A stretch of 64,000 nt of DNA, taken from Caenorhabditis elegans. Its lineage: Eukaryota > Nematoda > Chromadorea > Rhabditida > Rhabditidae. Both the position numbers and the translations under genes were made by a program. The notes under the pieces were generated by a model that was not told where the DNA came from, searched no databases, and worked only from the letters and a program-made list of their open reading frames with translations. The stretch covers positions 9,920,001 through 9,984,000 of the forward strand of contig NC_003279.8 in NCBI RefSeq assembly GCF_000002985.6, in the 5' to 3' direction. Shown here one piece after another: positions 56,738 through 64,000 of this stretch. Position 1 is the first letter of the stretch, and every line of letters starts with the position of its first letter.

Positions 56738-59660
56738 TTAGAAGGCTCGTGGCTTTTGAGGATGACGACGTTGCTGACCACCTTGAGATCCCCAATTTCC
56801 TCGCTTTCCGTCTTGTCCTTGTCCTCCACGTCGTTCTCCTTGGTATCCACCAGATCCTTTCTGCTTATCTCCTTGCCGCTCGTTCCTTCCTGGAAACCAC
56901 GATCCTGGACCTTGATAACCACCACGTCCAGTGCGCGGCTCCAGAATTTGTTCATTGTTTTCGGCAAGAGTTTGAAGTTTGTCAGACAAGTTGAGAGCAA
57001 GCATTTGAAGTCTGGAAGGTTCAACACGGTGCATGATGAGACAGTCGGTGGGCTCGTCAAGTGTAGCCGAAAGTTCCTCTTGGATGATCATTTTACTGAA
57101 AAAATAAAAAAAAATTATGTACTGTCTAGTAAAATATTACAAATACCTGATGATGCTATGAACATCTTTCTTTGAAAGTTCGAACAAATCCGCAAGCTTC
57201 TTGAGCGAAACAGTGGCATAAACTGTAGAGTATGTGAGCAAATAAGTTCTGAGAGATTCCTCTTGAATACGTCTCACAACCATTCCCTTAACAGTCTCAG
57301 CGTTATGGAAAAGATTCCAGACCTTCTGGTTCATCTTGTCATTGACGATATAGTCTTGACACTTTTTCCAATCTCCATTCAACATTGCTTTCGATGCGGC
57401 GACAACATGTTCACGGGTATTCTCTGGTGGTCCAGTGAGAGAAGCTTTCTCGCTTTGCTTCAATTGGTAATGGAAACTTCTGCTGAGCATACGACGACGC
57501 ATTTCGAATTCGCAACTAGCCATGTGTGGAATTTCGAGAAGCATCGAACAGATCAGATAGACACACTCCATAAGTTCAACATTGATGTGCATATGATATG
57601 GAACTTGACGGGAACGATCAATCTTCTCTTGTTCAGCAGTCTTTTCGTGCTGACGAGTTCCAACAGCTTGAGCAAGCAACTCCTTGGCACGTTGGGTATT
57701 TTGAATTTCAGATAGTCCTTGATGAGCTTCGCGAATGAAACCGTGTCGGAAAGCGCAGAGACCGAGTTGGCAGATAGTTCTGTTGTAGAGGATTTGAGTG
57801 TCGACATCAGAATGATCAACGATAGCTTGCATGTGACTCATAAGAAGAAGATCTCTGGCGCGGTGCCACTTGTCATGAACAGCCAGATAGTAAACATGGC
57901 AGAGCATAGCACGTTGTCTCAATCGTTTCTCATCATCAAGTGTATAGATCTTATTACACAAGTAATCCATCAACTTTCCAGCATCCTCCTCATTTTGATC
58001 TTGATATTTGTAGTAGGCATGCTCGATGCGCATCATGTACACTTTGCAAACTTCGTGTTTATCGAAAATGCCAGAATCGTTACGAAGTTCAACGTACTTC
58101 TCGGCCTTTTCAATGAGTGAGCACATATCCTTCTCGGCCTTCAACTTCTCGATATAATCATTGGAATGACAATCGGCGTTTTGAAGAATTTTAGCCAACT
58201 CTCCGTCCAATCTTTGCACAGCAATCAGAATACTTCCTTGAATGCGATACTCTTGAGTGTCATCCTGCAAATATTAGGATTTTTATTAATTTTAGGAATG
58301 CAAGTATTACCTTCAGATTTTCATCTTCTTCAGCATATGTCACAGATAACTTTACACGATCAGTTCCGATGAGAAGATCGAGCAAGCTGTTGACGGTTTG
58401 CAGAGTGGTCATGAATGTTTCGTACTCCATGTGATCACTAATTTTAGCGTTCAATTCGAAAAGAGCCGAGATTATGCAGAAACTGATTTTAACGTTGATT
58501 CCTAGACCAAGTTCTTTCTCTTCCGATACCTCCAAAAGTTTTCGAAGATTAGCAACATGTTGATTACGATCTGTCGTTCGTTTTCCACGAGCCGACATAA
58601 CCTCATTGAGTTTCTTAATCATAACGTCATGAGTAACTTCTTCCTTGGGATCAAAGTGAACAACAGACTTCTCACGATTAACTGGAGTCCAATCCGCATC
58701 ATCGTCTTCCTCGACAGCTTCTTTGACTCTGATAACTCTCTTCTTCTTTTCTTTCTTGTCATCTTTGCTCTCCACGCGGAATTCTTTTTTCAAGAAATAC
58801 CTACGAAGTTGCTCCATCTTAGTCACACTGTCTTCGTCATCAGAAGAATTGGATTCTGGTTCAGAAGACCAGTTAGAGGAGTCGTCATCGTCGCTGTCAC
58901 TGTCACTATCGCTCACTGCAGCTTTCTCAGATGGTTTTCCAGGTGACTTTTCAGCCTTCGATTCAGAAACCTCTCCAAAATCATCGTCGTCTTCATCTTC
59001 TGGAGTTTCATATCCATCCTCGTCAGGATTAACGCGATAATCGGTAACAAGATCTTGCAGTTGTTGATCCTTGATGTATTTTTTCAGTTTTTGACGAAGA
59101 GGTGGAAGAGCTTTTGCGTTGTTCTTCGAAAGAGCAGATTTAGCATCTTTATCATCCCATAATTTATTTACGTAGTCTTCGATTTCCACAAGAGACCTGA
59201 AATATTTTATATCAACTACTAAGTTTTCATTAGCATTTTATTTTATGATGTGACTGTAAATTAAAAATATATCTCACCTTATGTAAAATCTTGGATTTGC
59301 GACATTCTGACGTTGAAAGACCGTCTTGGACTTATCATAAGCTTTGGCCAGAGAATCAAAACCTGTTAGAAGTCTGTTCAGATCTTTGTTGCTCTTTGCA
59401 TCTCGATTTTGCTTGATAATTCCTTTCAGCTCATCGAATTTTTTGTCCTTTTGGGCACGAACAACACGCTTCTCATCTTCTTCAGGACCGGCCATGAAAT
59501 CGAGATCATCGCTGAAAGATTAATCAATCTTTTGGAATTACTTTGGAGATTATAATTACCGAAATTTCGCGCTTTTGTTCACTTTTTGATCCTCTACCTC
59601 ATCCTCGCTGGACGAAGTGTCGGAATCAGAGTCCTCCTTAGCATGGAAGAAGCGAGACAT
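56738..59660 (-). CDS. eif-3.C: eukaryotic translation initiation factor 3 subunit C
   Basis: Five exons (59660-59560, 59511-59278, 59196-58311, 58264-57147, 57095-56738) encode 898 aa. The start MSRFFHAKEDSDSD is near-invariant in eIF3c. The N-terminal half has acidic serine blocks (VSDSDSDSDDDDSSNW) and a motif for eIF1/eIF5 contact. Residues from about 640 form a PCI domain ending in LADLFELSKKDVHSIIR. The tail is Gly/Arg/Gln-rich (GGYQGERRGGQGQDGKRG). eIF3c is part of the eIF3 octamer core that binds the 40S subunit. It is expected to be essential and broadly expressed. Confidence 0.95.
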
Positions 59661-60493
59661 TGCTGAAACAAAATTGACATTATGAAATCCCAAAACAAGA
59701 AGCAAACAAGCAGTAGATACACAATTAGACAGAAATTCCAATATTATTTAAAATTTAAAATGAATAAAACGATTTTCCCTTTGAAAACAATTCAAAAAAC
59801 AGCTAATGGGTCAATATTTAGCTGAAATAAATTTAAGTGGAAGTGGAACATAAGAAAATCGTTGCAAGACCTTACTGGCGCGTTTCGCGTGCACGGGAGA
59901 TGCGTCAGCACTCGCCACTTGCGCCAGTGGGCATTTGCGCGGAGATTTAAATAATAATTTATTATTTAATCACAATTCCACAATTTCAGGTTAATTTTAC
60001 AGAACGAGAATAGTCTCTAAATAACTTATATATGAACCGAGTATTCAGTAAATCAATCCAACATTTAAAAAGTTTTATAATTTTATTTTCTATTCAACGT
60101 AAGAACATCGAAGAAAGACGTATATAAGACAGGAATTTGATAGTTAAAATGCAAAGATAATCGCGAAAATGTTTTGTATTCAAAAATATTATGCTACAGA
60201 CGTAAACAAAGAAACAACAAAAAGAAAGAGATAAACCGAGGGCAAAATGAGAAGAAATGTGCTATAAATTAGGAAAATCGGAACGTTTTGTTTGTTCTAA
60301 ACTCGAATTCATATGAAATCGTCAAGAATGAGGAAATTTGGGACCGGTAGAAAATGAAGAAAAGAAGAGAGAACATATTTTAATCAATAATACGACTATG
60401 TACACGCTAAAACAGCTTCCAACTAGACGAATTAATGGCTTTGAACGGGGATTTTTGGGATGAAAGATGGAGTTGACAGATTTATCCATTAAA
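59661..60493. other. spacer between eIF3c and sys-1 genes
   Basis: 833 bp containing the sys-1 3' UTR and the eIF3c promoter or trans-splice region. A short GC-rich block at 59875-59945 (CGCGTTTCGCGTGCACGGGA, TTGCGCCAGTGGGCATTTGCGC) stands out from the AT-rich background. No gene is seen. Confidence 0.55.
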
Positions 60494-63208
60494 TCAGAAA
60501 TATTCTCGATTTGAAAAAATACCAGCAAGAAGGTCGTTTTCAGGGAAGCGACTCAGCAGAGAATTCGCGGCTTTAGCTGAAAAAATGCATTGTAATTTAA
60601 TTTATGAACACATTTTCGAGACACATACCTATATCTGAATTTCTATGATTCGTCAGTCCTTCCAACATCGGCCTGTCAATCGTCCAAATATCCGCACGCG
60701 TCGGGCAGTGCTCCAAAATCTTGTCACATACAACAAGCACATTGTGAATAAACGTTGGTTTCACTTGATTTCCGTTCAGCAGATTTAATGGGCAATCAAT
60801 TGAATACGAGTACTGTGCCACCTCTTTTTCAGCTCCACATTGCTCCATGAGCACAAGCAATAAACTTATGGTACGTTCAACAAGTTGCTGCTTTGTGGAT
60901 TGAGTTCTTGTATTGTTCGGTTGACGAAAAACCCATGAATAGGCGGCACAAATGTGTCCTATTAAATTTTCCTTCCGATTTTCATCAATAACATTCAGAA
61001 CACCGTCTTTTGGAACAAATGGTGTTCGGAGTAACAGTATAAAAGATCGGAGAATTGTACTTCGAAGTTCCAATAAACCAGGTGTATCCATTCCTTCACA
61101 TGATAAACAACTCATCAGTTTTTTCAGAATATCCTGAAATAATTTAATTCATTTTTATATCGTTTTTCAAATTCCAAAACGTACAATTTCGATGAATTTG
61201 CAGACCTGCTGCTTTTCATTCGGTCCAGCCGTTTTCGTTTCTCCATTGGGCGTTGGAATCCACATCATCAGGAAATTGTTCAATGTACGCAGACAATTGC
61301 AAATAATTTCACAAACTCGATTTCTTTTCGGAGCATCGGTAAGTTCATCTAGTCGTGGATACTTTGAGATTATCGTGTGAAGTAGGAAAATTGCATTGGA
61401 TCGTATAGCAATATCTTTTACGTGTTGTTTATGAGCCACTACGTTACTCAGAAATCCTGTTCCACTATAGATAACTTCATCATCCGGATGAATTTCGATG
61501 AGTCTCAGTAACTGAAAATTTCCGGTTTTAAACAGTTTATTTGAAGGGAGAGAAGTTTTTTTTTAATTTGAATAGACTAAAACTAGCCTGAAACGACCGA
61601 ATTTAATAATGAAACTTCTTACAAAAGTGAAGTATCACTATGGAATTAGATAGGTTTGGGGCATCTAGTATAATTTTTTAAAGTAAAAGAACACATAAAT
61701 AATTTTCTAATAGTCCAGTGATTTTCTAAACGTAAAACTTACGAATGGTAATATATTCTCCAATGGAGTCTTCGCCAAGGCTTTTGCATCAGAGACCTGA
61801 AGTAAGAGCTTACATCCAGCTCTTATCAAATCATTGTTTGGATACTGTACTACAGTAGTAATTGCTCCAACTCCATCAGACCGTACGAATCCATCAATTG
61901 CATCGGAATCATGAAGGAGAAGACCCAGAAGATCAAATGTTCGGATTATAACTTGGATAAGATGAGCTCTGGAAAATTAATATAACTTGTTAGTGATGGA
62001 GGAATTTTTCATTTTTAAACTTACAATTCTGGATTTTGAGGTAATGTTTCAGGATTTTGGCCTGCAATCAATCGATACGATCCGATCATTACAGCATTCA
62101 ATTTTATAATTAATCCTGTTGGCGGAGGAGGTTGATCATGTGGATTATTGTTCCATATGAAGTAATCTTTCAATCGAGTATCCTTGCTAATAATAAATCG
62201 AAAAATGATGAAAATTGCTGGATTTATCATTCCCGGGTGTACTTGAGGATTAAAGTACTCGGAGAGAGTGCCAACGAGTTTTTCGAATTTCAAATGTTGA
62301 GCGAATTCTGTTCTCAATTTCTCGTTTTTCACTCCCATTATGATACAGTTGAAAATTTGAAACACCTGATTTGCGCAGTGTTTCATGTGAGGATCTTTTT
62401 GCCAATTTAACGAAATCAAATTGCAAATCAATTCTCGAAAATCTTGTGGACCATTCTCTCGAGGACAAAACATTTGAACAACTTGATGAATATATGGTGA
62501 AATAATGGGTAGAAATGTGAATCTTCGAAGAATATCCAACAGATTATACCAGAGTTGAGCCTGAAAAAATATGATTTGAAATCTGTAATTTGTGTTGAGA
62601 CTTACATAATATGAAATTGGAAGTTGAACTGGTTGAGGTTTCAGACCATCGTAAATTATGTTAAGGATTTGTTGTACGCAGTTCTGAAAAAAATTACAGA
62701 TTTTGTAAAAAGAATTCCAACATTTTTGGAAAACTCACCGGCATATTTGCCTGATCAACTTGTGCAAATTTATCTTGTCGTATCCAAGTTCGTATTGTTT
62801 TTGCCATATGAAGTCTTTGCATGGGATCTGGTGTATTAAACCATAGCTGAAATTGAACTTTATCAAGATTCATTATTGATTTTTCAATTACAAACCCTAA
62901 TTGCTTGTTCAGCCGCTTGTGTTATATTCATTTGCATCATTTCAGGATTCACATTTTCACATGTTGAACCATTTGATGAGTAGCATCGCTGAGAATCGGG
63001 AAATTGATTTGTCATGGTTGTATTCACACTGAGCATTGACATTCGATCGTCTCCTTGATGATATGACATAACTGATGGAGCAACTGGTGGAGCAGGAGAT
63101 TGAGAATATGGCCATGCTTGATTGTTGATCCATTGTTCTGTCCGAAATTTTTGATTCTGTGCGGGAGCCGCTGGACCTCGTGAAGGTGACGGTGACGAGT
63201 ATAGTTGC
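60494..63208 (-). CDS. sys-1: divergent beta-catenin SYS-1 (5' end outside window)
   Basis: Exons 63208-62896, 62846-62739, 62683-62606, 62560-62025, 61968-61743, 61511-61185, 61133-60629 and 60576-60494 encode the C-terminal 724 aa in one consistent frame; the first coding exon lies past the right edge, since 63208 begins in mid-codon. A Ser/Pro/Gln-rich N-terminal region is followed by helical repeats that fold as armadillo repeats although sequence identity to beta-catenin is very low (for example VIIRTFDLLGLLLHDSDAI and FLLHTIISKYPRLDELTDAP). SYS-1 binds POP-1/TCF and co-activates transcription in the Wnt/beta-catenin asymmetry pathway. Recognised from recalled SYS-1 sequence features. 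Confidence 0.93.
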
Positions 63209-63294
63209 CTGAAATAAAACATAGAAAGTTTTTAGGTATATCATATTTTATTAAATTAATTATAAAACCAATCTGCAAAATGTTGTTATTTTTT

Positions 63295-63530
63295 GTTGCA
63301 AAAAGGCGTGCGCCTTTAAGGAGTACAGTAATTTTAAACGTTCGTTGACGCAGATTTACCATCGATTTTTCATGGTTTTTTCACGAATGTATATGTTTTT
63401 ATTGTTTTATTTTAGGTTTTTAGTGAATAATTATATATTTTATTAAAAAAGTGTGAAAAATCTATGAAATTCCGCAGCGAAGGAAGTTCGAAAATACAGT
63501 AATCCTCAAAGGTGCAAATTTAAAGAAACA
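63295..63530. repeat. foldback-family element in sys-1 first intron
   Basis: GTGCGCCTTTAAGGAGTACAGTAATTTTAAACG on the left faces CGAAAATACAGTAATCCTCAAAGGTGCAAATTT on the right, about 200 bp apart, with CGATTTTTCATGGTTTTTTC and AAAAAATCTATGAAATTCCGCAGCG further in. A further arm (CTACAGTACTCCTTAGAGGCGCGCACC) lies at about 63875-63905 beyond the next element. Confidence 0.8.
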
Positions 63531-63540
63531 GATGAGAACC

Positions 63541-63834
63541 TACACTCAAAATAATAAAACTGCGTGGCGTGTACTGCAGAAAACCTAATATTTAGGCCCC
63601 GCCTTTTAATCGTCCACTCACGGGGAAAACGCAAAAAGCGGTACCCCAGGCAATATCAGCCGCCGACATCATTCGAGGTCCGCGCACCACACTATTTTTC
63701 TCACTGTTGGCGTGGCGAGCTGTCCCCCCCTCCCCTATTTTTGTCTTTTCCCCGTGAGTGGACGATTAAAAGGCGGGGCCTAAATATTAGGTTTTCTGCA
63801 GTACACGCCACGCAGTTTTATTATTTTGAGTGTA
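63541..63834. mobile_element. 294-bp MITE with perfect 89-bp inverted arms
   Basis: Bases 63541-63629 and 63746-63834 are exact inverted copies. The ends read TACACTCAAAATAATAAAAC, so each end carries TA, as expected for a Tc/mariner-type target duplication. The 116-bp centre has a C8 run and no coding potential. It sits in the first intron of sys-1 between arms of another repeat family, which suggests insertion into or beside an older repeat. The exact identity of the arms implies recent origin. Confidence 0.88.
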
Positions 63835-64000
63835 AGAAGTTTTGAAAGAAATCCTTCAATTACGAAGATTTGGAAACTACAGTACTCCTTAGAGGCGCGC
63901 ACCTTTTTTTTTAATTGATCGCTTCAAGACCTACTATCGTGATATTTAGGCAAAAAATCTACTTTTTACCAGATAACATTTAAAATTAATCTAAAAATCG

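Noticed and set aside
58260-59040. Ser-rich + strand frames opposite eIF3c and LTV1
   Set aside because: They are antisense shadows of Asp/Glu/Ser-rich coding sequence; the - strand frames are the recognisable proteins.

Overview
This window is metazoan nuclear DNA. It is AT-rich, with short introns of about 45-60 bp alongside longer repeat-bearing ones, TTTTCAG-type 3' splice sites, close-packed genes on both strands and many palindromic repeats. The gene set matches Caenorhabditis elegans or a very close relative, chromosome I. The proteins read as SQV-5, MOM-5, SYS-1, eIF3c, a START-domain protein like STRL-1, dysbindin and an MSP-domain sperm protein. Species and gene symbols come from recalled family knowledge, not from a database search.

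Left part (1-18.2 kb): two short exons of an unrecognised + strand gene; a lysine/glutamate-rich protein with a C-terminal prenylation box; a small basic protein; an MSP-domain gene with an inverted partial copy beside it; and a 1.5 kb element with 74-bp terminal inverted repeats. These are followed by a secreted spermine-synthase-fold methyltransferase, a START protein and a small BAR protein on the + strand. An Atg14/Barkor-like autophagy gene, a dysbindin gene (BLOC-1) and a PB1-containing MEKK2/3-like kinase lie on the - strand.

Middle (18.2-45.6 kb): about 9.7 kb without a convincing gene leads into the 5' exon of sqv-5, the chondroitin synthase. Three tandem - strand paralogues follow. 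Each encodes an unusual all-cysteine (C4C4) RING, long acidic stretches and an N-terminal MIU-like ubiquitin-binding motif. The ALG10 glucosyltransferase gene sits just upstream of them on the same strand.

Right part (45.6-64 kb): mom-5 (Frizzled) on the + strand faces a - strand run of tsp-7-like tetraspanin, LTV1, eIF3c and sys-1 (beta-catenin). The first exon of sys-1 lies beyond the right edge. LTV1 (40S maturation) and eIF3c (40S initiation) are adjacent and co-directional. The Wnt receptor gene and the beta-catenin gene are only about 11 kb apart.

The least explained item is the tandem RING/MIU family (33.5-40.1 kb), which reads like a lineage-specific set of ubiquitin-chain-reading E3 ligases. 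Other points of interest are the non-RD MEKK, the Tyr-for-Trp change in the Dishevelled-binding motif of MOM-5, the inverted MSP exon, and the foldback repeats that sit in many introns.
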